Shown here: in pieces, positions 36,307 through 46,840 of the stretch | Numbering within the stretch: the first letter of the stretch is position 1 | How the letters are laid out: each line of letters begins with the position of its first letter | Notes under the pieces: generated by a model | Database searches by the model: none | What the model was told of the DNA's origin: nothing | What the model saw: only the letters and a program-made list of their open reading frames with translations | Made by a program: the position numbers and the translations under genes | NCBI RefSeq assembly: GCF_010211755.1 | Contig: NZ_PDWR01000011.1 | Span: 41,207 to 105,206, forward strand | Origin: Pseudoxanthomonas sangjuensis | GTDB lineage: Bacteria; Pseudomonadota; Gammaproteobacteria; Xanthomonadales; Xanthomonadaceae | Length of the DNA: 64,000 nt | Direction of reading: 5' to 3'

Positions 36307-36429
36307 TCACAGCTGCAGCAGGCCGATGCCCAGCGCCAGTGCGGATGCGGACAGCAGCAACAGGCTGGCCACGGCGCGCTTCGGGCGGTCGGGGAATCGG
36401 CGTTCGATCAGGTGGACGATGTGCAACAT
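36307..36429 (-). CDS. 40-residue single-pass membrane protein upstream of SPFH gene
   Basis: Reading starts at the ATG at 36429 and ends at TGA 36309-36307. The protein opens [18 protein letters not shown], then enters a hydrophobic helix rich in Leu and Ala ([20 protein letters not shown]) and ends QL. A GAGGAG ribosome-binding site lies 7 bases before the ATG, which supports translation. The stop is 22 bases before the SPFH start codon, so the gene probably opens the operon. It may modulate the SPFH or CPBP protein. No family is recognised. Confidence 0.65.
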   Translation of the reverse strand: MLHIVHLIERRFPDRPKRAVASLLLLSASALALGIGLLQL

Positions 36430-36566
36430 GGCGCTCTCCTCGGCGGGGCCCAGTTGGCCGGTTTTCAAAAATTAAGATATCAAAATGATATCAATCGGCA
36501 AGTGCCGTTCGTCGGCTGGCCCGCCGGCCCGGGTAAACTTCGCGTCCCTCCGGAACAGACTCGCCC

Positions 36567-37751
36567 ATGACCGCACTCGGCACCCCGCTGTCCCCGTCCG
36601 CCACCCGCGTCCTGCTGCTCGGCTCGGGCGAACTGGGCAAGGAGGTCGCCCTGGAACTGCAGCGCTTCGGGGTGGAGGTCATCGCCGCCGACCGCTATGC
36701 CGATGCCCCGGCCATGCAGGTCGCGCATCGCAGCCACGTGCTCGACATGCTCGATCCGGTCGCGCTCAAGGCATTGATCGAAAAGGAAAGGCCGCACCTC
36801 ATCGTGCCGGAGATCGAGGCCATCCATACCCAGACCCTGGTCGAACTGGAAGAGACCCTCGGCCAGAAAGTGATCCCAACCGCCCGCGCCGCACGGCTGA
36901 CCATGGACCGCGAGGGCATCCGCCGGCTCGCCGCCGAGACGCTGGGCCTGCCGACGTCGCCGTACCGCTTCGTCGACTCGCTGGACGAATACCGGGCCGC
37001 GATCGCCGAAGTCGGCCTGCCGTGCGTGGTCAAGCCGGTGATGTCGTCGTCTGGCCACGGCCAGAGCATCGTCCGCAGCGAGGCCGACGCCGACGCCGCG
37101 TGGGACTACGCGCAGACCGGCGGCCGCGCCGGCGCCGGGCGCTGCATCGTCGAGGGCTTCATCGACTTCGAATACGAGATCACCCTGCTGACCGTGCGCC
37201 ATGCCGGCGGCATTTCGTTCTGCAAGCCGGTCGGGCACTGGCAGAAGGACGGCGACTACCGCGAGAGCTGGCAGCCGCAGCCGATGTCGCCGCTGGCGCT
37301 GCAGCGCGCGCAGGACATCGCGAAGAAGATCACCGACGAACTGGGCGGCTGGGGCATCTTCGGCGTGGAACTGTTCGTGAAGGGCGGGGAAGTGTGGTTC
37401 AGCGAGGTATCGCCGCGCCCGCACGATACCGGCCTGGTCACGCTGATTTCGCAGGACCTGAGTGAATTCGCGCTGCACGCGCGCGCGATCCTCGGCCTGC
37501 CGATCCCGGACATCCGCCAGTACGGACCGTCGGCCTCGTGCGCGATGCTGGCCCACGGCCACGGCGTGCCGAAATTCTCGAACATCAACGCCGCACTGGC
37601 GAAGCCGGACACCGCGCTGCGCCTGTTCGGCAAGCCCAAGGTGGAAGGCCACCGCCGCGTCGGCGTGACCCTGGCGCGCGGCGAGAACGTCGACGTCGCG
37701 CGTGCGATCGCGCGCGATGCGGCGGCGGCGATCGGGATCGAACTGGAATGA
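36567..37751 (+). CDS. purT: Formate-dependent phosphoribosylglycinamide formyltransferase (GAR transformylase 2)
   Basis: A 394-residue ATP-grasp enzyme. The N-terminal domain has [20 protein letters not shown], the central ATP-grasp has [14 protein letters not shown], and metal-binding residues are in [13 protein letters not shown]. It uses formate and ATP to make formyl-GAR in purine synthesis. It is transcribed alone, divergent from the SPFH operon. A CTCCCC-type palindrome follows the stop. Confidence 0.97.
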   Translation: MTALGTPLSPSATRVLLLGSGELGKEVALELQRFGVEVIAADRYADAPAMQVAHRSHVLDMLDPVALKALIEKERPHLIVPEIEAIHTQTLVELEETLGQKVIPTARAARLTMDREGIRRLAAETLGLPTSPYRFVDSLDEYRAAIAEVGLPCVVKPVMSSSGHGQSIVRSEADADAAWDYAQTGGRAGAGRCIVEGFIDFEYEITLLTVRHAGGISFCKPVGHWQKDGDYRESWQPQPMSPLALQRAQDIAKKITDELGGWGIFGVELFVKGGEVWFSEVSPRPHDTGLVTLISQDLSEFALHARAILGLPIPDIRQYGPSASCAMLAHGHGVPKFSNINAALAKPDTALRLFGKPKVEGHRRVGVTLARGENVDVARAIARDAAAAIGIELE

Positions 37752-37757
37752 GCCTTA

Positions 37758-37791
37758 ACCTTCTCCCCATCGATGTAACCGACGGGGAGAG
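37758..37791 (+). terminator. CTCCCC palindrome after purT
   Basis: CCTTCTCCCC (from ~37758) and GGGGAGAGGG (to ~37790) are complementary arms around a 14-base loop. The element resembles palindromes near 2383, 11147 and 41573, and may terminate purT transcription. Confidence 0.45.
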
Positions 37792-37819
37792 GGAGACATC
37801 GGATCAATCGGAGAAACGC

Positions 37820-38110
37820 ATGAACGGAACCGCCGGCTACGCAGTCTTCTTCTTCCCGCAGGCGCTGGAAGCGCTGGGCGATGCGATCAGGCCCTACCTG
37901 ACCGACCAGCCGCAGGGGCCGCACATCTTCTGCCAGGAGATCGACACCGGCGGCGCGTTCGTCGAGATGACGCTGGTGGGCAGGAACGATCAGGGACAGG
38001 AAGTGCAGGTCGAGTTGATGGTGCCCGGCAGCATGATCCGCATGATCGTGTCGGCGACGAACGAGACGGGATTCGGGTTCGGGCCGAGGGTGGCGACCCC
38101 CGCTGCGTGA
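37820..38110 (+). CDS. Small hypothetical protein between purT and the ankyrin gene
   Basis: A 96-residue soluble protein read from the ATG at 37820, where GGAGAAACGC gives a good ribosome-binding site. It has a FFFPQALEALGDAIRPYL helix and a beta-rich middle (GGAFVEMTLVGRNDQGQEVQ, VELMVPGSMIRMIV). No family is recognised. Its stop overlaps the start of the ankyrin-repeat gene (TGATG). Confidence 0.65.
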   Translation: MNGTAGYAVFFFPQALEALGDAIRPYLTDQPQGPHIFCQEIDTGGAFVEMTLVGRNDQGQEVQVELMVPGSMIRMIVSATNETGFGFGPRVATPAA

Positions 38111-38550
38111 TGCGCCTCTTCTTGATTGTGATCGTCGCCGGCCCGCTGCTGTGTGGCTGCAGCAGACATGCCGGTAAAAGTCCGTTCGAGGCGGTTGATT
38201 CTGACGATGCTTCTGCACTCGGAGCGTATCTGGATGCGGGTGGAGATCCGAATGCAAAGGCCTCCAATGGGCAATCGCTCCTTTATGTCGCGACGGGACC
38301 GCATGGAGGTAAGAGTGTCCTTCGACTCTTGCTGAAGCGCGGAGCCGACCCGAACATCGGTGCGGGTGCATACACCCCGTTGATGAATGCTTCTTCGTGG
38401 TGCTGGCTTGATGGGGTGGAGCTCTTGGTTGAGGCCGGCGCGGATGTATCCGCACGCAACGAACATGGCGAAACCGCCATCGAAACGGCATGTCAGGGAG
38501 GCGATGGTCGCGAGAAGGTCATTGCCTATCTTCGTGAGCACAGCAATTAA
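38110..38550 (+). CDS. Ankyrin-repeat lipoprotein
   Basis: A 146-residue protein read from the ATG at 38110 (a GTG one codon earlier is possible). The signal ends in the lipobox LLCGC. About three ankyrin repeats follow: ALGAYLDAGGDPNAK, VLRLLLKRGADPNIG and GVELLVEAGADVSARNEHGE. Such proteins mediate protein binding at the envelope. Local G+C is lower (58% in the 60 bases from 38221), which may mark acquisition. It is translationally coupled to the preceding hypothetical gene. Confidence 0.85.
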   Translation: MRLFLIVIVAGPLLCGCSRHAGKSPFEAVDSDDASALGAYLDAGGDPNAKASNGQSLLYVATGPHGGKSVLRLLLKRGADPNIGAGAYTPLMNASSWCWLDGVELLVEAGADVSARNEHGETAIETACQGGDGREKVIAYLREHSN

Positions 38551-38554
38551 GCAG

Positions 38555-38580
38555 GTAGGGCGGGTCAAGACCCGCCCTAC
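38555..38580. repeat. GTAG-headed palindrome (REP/SMAG-like)
   Basis: GTAGGGCGGGTC and GACCCGCCCTAC are perfectly complementary 12-base arms around AA. GTAG-headed short palindromes are known in Stenotrophomonas (SMAG elements) and are linked to RAYT transposases. It sits between convergent genes (ankyrin and bpt), so it can act as a bidirectional terminator. Confidence 0.7.
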
Positions 38581-38584
38581 GTTT

Positions 38585-39328
38585 CTACAACTCCTCGAAC
38601 GGCCTCCAACCCCGCCCGTCGAACGCCTCCAGCGGCTTGAACCGCCGCTTGTAGTCCATCTTGCGGTGGCCGTCGATCCAGTAGCCCAGGTACAGGTGCT
38701 GGCGGCATTCGCGCTTGGCCCATTCGATCTGGCGCAGGATCGCCAGCGTGCCGAGGCTGTTGGCCTCGTAGTCCGGGTCGTAGAACGTGTATACCGCCGA
38801 CAGCGCGTCCGGCAGCACGTCGGTCACCGCCACCGCGACCAGTTTCCCGTTGCCCTCCGCGCTGCGGTCGCGCAGCTCGAGGAAGCGCCCCTCCGACCAG
38901 GTGCCGATCAGGAACTGATCGAATTCCGCCGCGCCGTGCCCGTCCATGCCGCCGCCCTTGTGGCGCGCGTCCAGGTAGCGCTGGTACAGCGCCAGGTGTT
39001 CCTCGTTGCGTTCGGCCGCGACGATGCGGCCTTCGACATGCGCGTTGCGCGCGGCACAGCGGCGCTGGTTGCGGTCGGGCCTGAATTCGTCGACGGGAAT
39101 CCGCACCGCCACGCAGGCGCGGCAATGCGGGCAATGCGGGCGGTAGACCAGGTCGCCGGAACGGCGGAAACCCCAGCCCAGCGCGGTCGGGTAGAACGAC
39201 GCCAGCCGCGGGTCGCGCGGGTCCAGCACCAGGTCGCGCGCGGTGCGCTGCGGCCAGTAGCCGCACGGATGCTCGCCGGTGTGGAACAGGCGCAGGTCGT
39301 CGTGCGAGGCGTTGAAGTCGGTGCCCAT
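38585..39328 (-). CDS. bpt: Aspartate/glutamate leucyltransferase (bacterial N-end rule)
   Basis: A 247-residue Bpt/Ate-family transferase. The N-terminal domain has the cysteine cluster [15 protein letters not shown] preceded by [12 protein letters not shown]. The C-terminal half contains the GNAT-like fold with [17 protein letters not shown] and [15 protein letters not shown]. Bpt moves leucine from Leu-tRNA to N-terminal Asp or Glu, marking the protein for ClpS-ClpAP. It is transcribed toward a GTAG palindrome and divergent from the EF-hand gene. Confidence 0.93.
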   Translation of the reverse strand: MGTDFNASHDDLRLFHTGEHPCGYWPQRTARDLVLDPRDPRLASFYPTALGWGFRRSGDLVYRPHCPHCRACVAVRIPVDEFRPDRNQRRCAARNAHVEGRIVAAERNEEHLALYQRYLDARHKGGGMDGHGAAEFDQFLIGTWSEGRFLELRDRSAEGNGKLVAVAVTDVLPDALSAVYTFYDPDYEANSLGTLAILRQIEWAKRECRQHLYLGYWIDGHRKMDYKRRFKPLEAFDGRGWRPFEEL

Positions 39329-39509
39329 GGCGGATTCCGGGCCTCAGGACCGGGCGGGAGTCGGGACCAGCATACTGCTGCGGGGCCGTCGCCGGGGTTG
39401 CGACTATCCGCCAACTGAACGACGCGGGCCGGGGGTCAACCGGCGCCGCACCGGCGCGTTTTCGTCGCCAGTGGCCGAACCGCGCCACGAAGACCGAGAG
39501 GCAAGACCC

Positions 39510-40115
39510 ATGACCCGCAAGAATCTGCTCATGATGGCCGTGCTGGTGGCCCTGACCGGCGCCGGCGCGGCGTTCGCCGCCGAGCAGGCGGCCGACACCG
39601 CCAGGCCGGCCCGCGTGAAGATCGACGCCAACGGCGACGGCTTCATCGACAAGGCCGAGGCGGCCAAGTTCCCGCGCCTGGCGGAGAAGTTCGACCAGCT
39701 GGACAAGAACAAGGACGGCAAGCTGTCGCAGGAAGAGCGCCCGATGCGCGGCCACGGCCGCGACCACATGGGCCGGCACGGCCCGCGCGGCGAAGGCGGC
39801 TTCATTGGCAAGCTCGACGCGAACGGCGACGGCAAGATCAGCCGCGACGAAGCCAAGGCCAGCGAACGCTTCGCTGCGCGCTTCGACACCGTCGACGCCA
39901 ACAAGGACGGTTTCGTCGACAAGGCCGATTTCGAGCTGCGCATGAAGCAGCACCGCGACGAGATGTTCGCCCGGGCCGACACGAACAAGGACGGCGTGCT
40001 GAGCAAGGCCGAGTTCGACGCGATCAGGCCGATGGGCCCGCGTGGCGACGGCCCGGGCTTCGGTCCGCATGGCGGCCACCGCATGCCGCCGCCGGACGAG
40101 GCGCCGAAGCGCTAA
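39510..40115 (+). CDS. Exported EF-hand protein with five calcium loops
   Basis: A 201-residue protein read from the ATG at 39510. A signal peptide ends near AAFAAEQ (residue ~24). Five EF-hand loops follow: DANGDGFIDKAE, DKNKDGKLSQEE, DANGDGKISRDE, DANKDGFVDKAD and DTNKDGVLSKAE, all with the canonical D-x-N-x-D-G start and acidic position 12, except the fourth which ends in Asp. His/Gly-rich spacers lie between loops two and three and at the C-terminus. It is likely a periplasmic calcium-binding protein of unknown role, followed by a strong terminator. Confidence 0.88.
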   Translation: MTRKNLLMMAVLVALTGAGAAFAAEQAADTARPARVKIDANGDGFIDKAEAAKFPRLAEKFDQLDKNKDGKLSQEERPMRGHGRDHMGRHGPRGEGGFIGKLDANGDGKISRDEAKASERFAARFDTVDANKDGFVDKADFELRMKQHRDEMFARADTNKDGVLSKAEFDAIRPMGPRGDGPGFGPHGGHRMPPPDEAPKR

Positions 40116-40131
40116 TCGCTGCAACCACCGG

Positions 40132-40162
40132 AGAAGCCCGCGGCGACGCGGGCTTCTTTTTT
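40132..40162 (+). terminator. Rho-independent terminator of the EF-hand gene
   Basis: AGAAGCCCGC and GCGGGCTTCT form a 10-bp perfect stem around GGCGAC, followed by a run of T residues. Confidence 0.88.
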
Positions 40163-40172
40163 CGTCGCGGGG

Positions 40173-40631
40173 CTATTGTCCCGCCGGCACGATCCGCACC
40201 CGCATTTCCTCTTCGGCGGGCGGTTGCGGCGCCGGCTGCGGCGACGGTTTGCGCTGCAGCCAGATGAACATCGCCACGGCGGCGATGATCACCAGCAGCA
40301 TGATGCGGATGCGCCAGGCCCACGGGCGGTGCGGCGCCGCTTCCTCGTCCCGTTCGGCGAACACGTAATTGCCGCGCTGGTCGGGACGGGTGCTGTCGAG
40401 CAGGCCGGCCTCGCGCAGGATCTCGCGTGCGCGCGGCTGGTCTTCGGCGCGGCGCACCCACAGCGACGGTTGCCGGTTGGCCGCGACCGGTTCGGTATAG
40501 CTGAACTGCCCGCCGCGCTTGCTCTGGTACGAGCGGCCGTTGCGGATCGCCACCTCGATGCCGGCGTCGCCGAGCAGCTTGGCCACGCCCTCGACGGTTT
40601 CGATGCGCTGGCTGGTGAAGACCTGGCGCAT
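40173..40631 (-). CDS. DUF2007-type signal-transducing-like protein with membrane helix
   Basis: A 152-residue protein. The N-terminal part (VFTSQRIETVEGVAKLLGDA, then GIEVAIRNGRSY, and PSLWVRRAEDQPRAREIL) matches the DUF2007 fold, once called a pathogenicity-like protein in Xanthomonas. A single membrane helix lies at ~107-125 and the C-terminus is Pro-rich. It starts one base after the tesB stop, so both are one transcript. Confidence 0.75.
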   Translation of the reverse strand: MRQVFTSQRIETVEGVAKLLGDAGIEVAIRNGRSYQSKRGGQFSYTEPVAANRQPSLWVRRAEDQPRAREILREAGLLDSTRPDQRGNYVFAERDEEAAPHRPWAWRIRIMLLVIIAAVAMFIWLQRKPSPQPAPQPPAEEEMRVRIVPAGQ

Positions 40632-40632
40632 C

Positions 40633-41520
40633 TCATTTCCCCGTTGGCGGCGTCACGCGGATCAGGCCTTCCTGCATGGTGCTGGCCACCAGCCGGCCCG
40701 TGCGGTCGAAGATCTGCCCGTGCGCCAGCCCGCGCGAATTCTGCGCGCTGGGGCTGTCGATGGAATACAGCAGCCACTCGTCGGCGCGGAACGGGCGGTG
40801 GAACCACAGCGCATGGTCCAGCGAGGCCATCTGTACGCCGGGCTGGTAGTAGCTGATGCCGTGCGGGAAAGTCGCGGTGCCGAGCAGGTGGAAATCGGAG
40901 GCGTAGGCGAGCAGGGCACGATGCAGTTCCGGCGCGTCGCCGACCGGTTCGCCCAGGCGGAACCACACCTGCTGGAACGGCGGCTGCCTGGCCGGGTTCA
41001 ATTCGTCGCGCGGATGCACGCGGCGGAATTCGAACGGGCCGCTGCGCGACATCCAGCGCTGGATCTTCGGCGGCAGCTTGGCCAGCGCCTCGGGCGACAC
41101 CTGGGTGGGCGGCACGTCTTCCGGCATCGGCGTTTCCGGCATCGTCGCCTGGTGTTCGGCGCCGGGCTCGTCGGCCTGGAACGAGGCCGCGCAGAAGAAG
41201 ATCACCTTGCCGTGCTGGATCGCGGTGACGCGGCGCACCGAGAAGCTGCCGCCGTCGCGGGTGCGGTCGACGTTGTAGACGATCGGCGCGTCGATGTCGC
41301 CGGCGCGCAGGAAGTAGGCGTGCAGCGAGTGCGACAGGCGGCCGCTGGCCGGATCCATGGTCGCCTGCGCGGCCGACAGCGCCTGCCCCAGCACCTGCCC
41401 GCCGAACACGTACTTGGTGCCGATGTCGCGGCTCTGGCCGCGGAACAGGTCGTCCTCCAGCCGCTCCAGCGACAGCAGTTCGATCAGTTCGGAGGCGACG
41501 GGTTCGGGGGCGGGGGACAA
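40633..41520 (-). CDS. tesB: Acyl-CoA thioesterase II
   Basis: A 295-residue double-hotdog thioesterase starting at TTG (41520), close to the ~286 residues of E. coli TesB. Family landmarks are [16 protein letters not shown] in the first domain, [11 protein letters not shown], and the catalytic region [20 protein letters not shown] and [18 protein letters not shown] in the second. It hydrolyses medium- to long-chain acyl-CoA. It is co-transcribed with the DUF2007 gene. Confidence 0.93.
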   Translation of the reverse strand: MSPAPEPVASELIELLSLERLEDDLFRGQSRDIGTKYVFGGQVLGQALSAAQATMDPASGRLSHSLHAYFLRAGDIDAPIVYNVDRTRDGGSFSVRRVTAIQHGKVIFFCAASFQADEPGAEHQATMPETPMPEDVPPTQVSPEALAKLPPKIQRWMSRSGPFEFRRVHPRDELNPARQPPFQQVWFRLGEPVGDAPELHRALLAYASDFHLLGTATFPHGISYYQPGVQMASLDHALWFHRPFRADEWLLYSIDSPSAQNSRGLAHGQIFDRTGRLVASTMQEGLIRVTPPTGK

Positions 41521-41569
41521 GGCGCGGTACCAGCGTGGGATTGGCGAATTATACCGGGCACACGAACCC

Positions 41570-41610
41570 TCCTTTCTCTCTCCCGCGGGCGGGGGAGGGG
41601 CTGTCCGGGG
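41570..41610. repeat. CTCCC palindrome between tesB and the amidase gene
   Basis: CTCTCCCGC (~41578) pairs with GCGGGGGAG (~41590) in the 94-base gap. The element belongs to the same loose class as the palindromes near 2383, 11147 and 37758, and may terminate the amidase transcript. Confidence 0.4.
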
Positions 41611-41614
41611 CGTT

Positions 41615-42160
41615 TCAGGGAACCAGGCGTTCCAGGTTCACGTCCCGCAACACCTTCTCCCACGGGAACAGCGGGCCGGGATCGAGCTTGCGCTTCACCT
41701 TCAGCGAAGGGTCGTCGCTGGCAGGCACTTCCTCGCGGTCCAGGTCTTCGTGGCCTGCGATGTGGCGCAGCGTCGGGATGCGCAGTTGCAGGCTGTGCAG
41801 CAAGCCGACCAGCGCCCCGACCTGCGCGTCGGCGTATGGCTCGCTCATCCGCTGGCTGCCGGATGCCAGCCAGTCCGGCCAGCGCCCGGTGTTGACCAGT
41901 TCGATGCCGATGGCGCGTTCGTTGTAGCCGCGCACGTGGTGGGCGATGCAGGTCGGTTCGACGTAGCGGTGCACGCTGCCGTCGCGGTCGATGTAGTAGT
42001 GGCCGCTGTTGCCGGTGCCGGAATCGTAGAGGATGCGTTCGCCGTATTCGCGCGCGGTGGCCAGGTCCGGCAGTTCGGTGCAGTGGATCACCACCAGGTC
42101 GATCCGCTCCAGCGGCCGGGTCTGCAGCTTCGATTCGTACGGCAGCGGTTCGACGATCAT
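41615..42160 (-). CDS. N-acetylmuramoyl-L-alanine amidase (AmpD/Amidase_2 type)
   Basis: A 181-residue amidase read from the ATG at 42160. Zinc ligands fall in [10 protein letters not shown] (His), AGHEDLD (His) and [10 protein letters not shown] (Asp). The [12 protein letters not shown] segment is also typical. It cleaves the muramoyl-alanine bond of peptidoglycan or anhydromuropeptides. No signal peptide is seen from this start, which suggests a cytosolic AmpD-like recycling role. Confidence 0.88.
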   Translation of the reverse strand: MIVEPLPYESKLQTRPLERIDLVVIHCTELPDLATAREYGERILYDSGTGNSGHYYIDRDGSVHRYVEPTCIAHHVRGYNERAIGIELVNTGRWPDWLASGSQRMSEPYADAQVGALVGLLHSLQLRIPTLRHIAGHEDLDREEVPASDDPSLKVKRKLDPGPLFPWEKVLRDVNLERLVP

Positions 42161-42248
42161 GGGTGGGCGATATTGTGGGGAGCGGGGGCGAACAGCTGCC
42201 CGGATGCTAGCATTTGCGCCTGCGCAACGAACGAGGAATCCCGCCGGC

Positions 42249-42772
42249 ATGCCCCGCGGCCACTGCATCCTTTCCCACGGCTTCGAAAGCGGCCCCGACG
42301 CGACCAAGGTCACCGCGCTGGCCGAGGTCGCCGAAAGGCTCGGCTGGAGCCACGAACGCCCCGACTACACCGACCTGGACGCGCGCCGCGAGGTCAGCGA
42401 CCTGGGCGATGTGTACGCGCGGCTGGAGCGCCTGCGCGCGCTTGCCGAAGCCGCCGCGGCACGCGGGCCGCTGGTGCTGGCCGGGTCCAGCCTGGGCGCG
42501 TGGATCTCCGCGCAGGCGTCGTTGCAGGTGCCGGTGAAGGGACTGTTCCTGATGGCGCCGCCGGTGCAGATGGGGCCGGCGCCGGCGCTGCAGGCCGCCG
42601 ACGTGCCGACCAGCATCATCCACGGCTGGGACGACGAGCTGATTCCGGTCGCCGAAGTCGTGCAGTGGGCGCAGCCGCGACGCGCGCGGCTGCTGCTGGT
42701 CGACGATACCCATCGCCTGTCCGACCATGTCGCCGCTTCGGCGGAAGCGTTCGCGGAATTGCTGGGTCGCCT

Positions 42773-42776
<4 letters not shown>
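42249..42776 (+). CDS. YqiA-type alpha/beta hydrolase
   Basis: A 175-residue hydrolase read from the ATG at 42249; an in-frame ATG at 42204 is a less likely start. The nucleophile elbow is LAGSSLGAW (GxSxG). The acid is in HGWDDELIP and the base in DDTHRLSDH. The N-terminal [11 protein letters not shown] motif supports the YqiA/RsbQ-like esterase group. The substrate is unknown. Its stop overlaps the rlmKL start as GTGA. Confidence 0.8.
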
Positions 42777-44904
<2,128 letters not shown>

Positions 44905-44908
<4 letters not shown>

Positions 44909-44957
44909 GGGCGCGGCGTCGGTACGAAGGGCCGGGCATGGCGCGTCGCGCCCCTAT
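44905..44957. repeat. GTAG-headed palindrome between convergent rlmKL and opgH
   Basis: TAGGGGCGCG (44906-44915) and CGCGCCCCTA (44947-44956) are 10-base perfect arms; the left one is preceded by G to give GTAG. The left arm starts with the rlmKL stop TAG and the right arm ends with the opgH stop. The whole 45-base gap is one hairpin-forming element. Confidence 0.7.
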
Positions 44958-46840
44958 GCCGTCGATTGCCCGCGCAACTTCGCGGCCCGCGCCACCACCG
45001 GCGGCGGCGCGATTTCTTCCGGCACCTGCAGCAGCCGCAACCGCCGCAGCCACTGGCCGACGCGGCCCGAGCCGGTCAACGCGACCACCGGGATCGACAG
45101 CACCATCCCGGCGATGACCGGCGACATCCACGCCGCGATCCGCGGCGAGACCATCCACGCCAGGATGCCGACGAAGACCCCGAACAGGGTCAGTCCGCCG
45201 TAACGGCGCGCCAGGCTGGCGAACGGCACGCTGCCGTCGTCGCGGCGCTGCGCTTCCCACCCGGAGTCCTTGCCGGCCAGCACCTCGGCCAGGCCGCGCG
45301 TCTGCACGTACATGGTGATCGGCGCCATCAGCGCCGCCATCAGCGTTTCCAGCACCACGCTCGTGAGGCAGCGCAACGCGCCGCCGCAGCCGCGGCGCAG
45401 GCGGAGGTAGGTGCAGGTGGCGAGGAAGCCGAGCGCCTTGGGCGCCAGCAGCACCGACAGGGTGAACGCGAACACCCACAGCAGGCGCTGCGTGTCGCCG
45501 GTCTGCAGCACCGCGCCCGACGTCGCGGACAGGCGCGCCTGCAACGGGATCGCCAGGCCGGCCAGCATCGACATGCCCCACAGGAAGGCGGTGAAGTAAT
45601 GGGCGATGCCCAAGCCCAGGTGCAGGCGGCTGAGCCAGTGCAATCCCTTCGCGCCGATCACGCCGCCGTGCTGCAGGTTGCCCTGGCACCAGCGGCGGTC
45701 GCGCACCAGCATGTCGGTCAGCGACGGCGGGCCTTCTTCGTAGCTGCCGGACAGGCCCGGCGCCATGTGCAGCGCCCAGCCGCCGCGGCGCAGCAGCGCG
45801 GCTTCGACGAAGTCGTGGCTGAGCACGTTGCCGGCGAACGGCTTGCGCCCCCGTAGTTCCGGCAGGCCGGCGTTCGCGGCGAACGCGGCGGTGCGGATGA
45901 TCGCGTTGTGGCCCCAGTAGTTGCCCTCGGCGCCGTGCCACCAGGCGATGCCGTAGGCCATCACCGGCCCGTACACGCGCCCGGCGAACTGCTGCATGCG
46001 CGCGAACGGCGTGCGCCCGTTGACGATGACCGGCAGCGACTGGACCAGCGCGACGCCCGGGTTGCGCTCCAGCGCCGCGGCCAGGCGCACGATGGTGCGC
46101 CCGCTCATCAGGCTGTCGGCGTCGAGGATCAGGAAATGCGGATAGGCGCCGCCGAAGCGCCGCACCCACTCGGCGACGTTGCCGGCCTTGCGTTCGACGT
46201 TGTTGTCGCGCCGGCGGTAATAGACGCGGAAGCCGTCGCCGAGGCGTTCGCGGAAGGCGAGGAAGGCGGCTTCTTCCGCCGATTGCAATGCCGCGCGGTT
46301 GGTGTCGCTGAGCACGAAGAAATCGAACCTGTGCGCCTGCCCGGTGGCGGCGACCGATTCGCAGACCGCCTGCAGGCCGGCGAGCAGGCGCTGCGGATCC
46401 TCGTTGTAGGTGGGCATCAGCAGCGCGGTGCGGGTGGACAGCTCCGGCAGCGGGTCGTCGCTGCGGATGCCCAGCGAATTGACGTCGCGGCGGAGCAGTA
46501 CCAGGAAGAAACCGGCCAGGGTGCTGGTGAAACTGAGCGCGACCCAGCCGAACAGGGCGGCGAACAGCGCCAGCAGCACCGCTTCCGACGCCATCAGGCC
46601 GCCGTCGCGCAGAGCCCACCAGACCTGCCAGGTGGCGGCCAGGGTCAGCAGCGCCGCGCCGCCGATCACCAGCGCGCGGCGCAGTCCGATGCCGCGCGGC
46701 GACGTCGGCAGCCGGCGCGGCGACAGCCGGCCTTCGTGCAGCGCCTGCACCGGCATCGCCAGCGGCGCTTCCGCCGGCAGCCAGTCCATTTCCGCGATGG
46801 GCGCTTCCCGTGCGCGCCTCGCCACCGCCGCCGCGGTCAT
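44954..46840 (-). CDS. opgH: Glucan biosynthesis glucosyltransferase H (osmoregulated periplasmic glucans)
   Basis: A 628-residue polytopic GT2 glucosyltransferase read from the ATG at 46840. Two helices precede the cytoplasmic catalytic domain, with [15 protein letters not shown], the metal-binding [11 protein letters not shown], and the [14 protein letters not shown] element related to the Q-x-x-R-W motif. Four or five more helices follow. OpgH builds the beta-1,2-glucan backbone of osmoregulated periplasmic glucans from UDP-glucose. The start overlaps the opgD stop (ATGA). Confidence 0.93.
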   Translation of the reverse strand: MTAAAVARRAREAPIAEMDWLPAEAPLAMPVQALHEGRLSPRRLPTSPRGIGLRRALVIGGAALLTLAATWQVWWALRDGGLMASEAVLLALFAALFGWVALSFTSTLAGFFLVLLRRDVNSLGIRSDDPLPELSTRTALLMPTYNEDPQRLLAGLQAVCESVAATGQAHRFDFFVLSDTNRAALQSAEEAAFLAFRERLGDGFRVYYRRRDNNVERKAGNVAEWVRRFGGAYPHFLILDADSLMSGRTIVRLAAALERNPGVALVQSLPVIVNGRTPFARMQQFAGRVYGPVMAYGIAWWHGAEGNYWGHNAIIRTAAFAANAGLPELRGRKPFAGNVLSHDFVEAALLRRGGWALHMAPGLSGSYEEGPPSLTDMLVRDRRWCQGNLQHGGVIGAKGLHWLSRLHLGLGIAHYFTAFLWGMSMLAGLAIPLQARLSATSGAVLQTGDTQRLLWVFAFTLSVLLAPKALGFLATCTYLRLRRGCGGALRCLTSVVLETLMAALMAPITMYVQTRGLAEVLAGKDSGWEAQRRDDGSVPFASLARRYGGLTLFGVFVGILAWMVSPRIAAWMSPVIAGMVLSIPVVALTGSGRVGQWLRRLRLLQVPEEIAPPPVVARAAKLRGQSTA

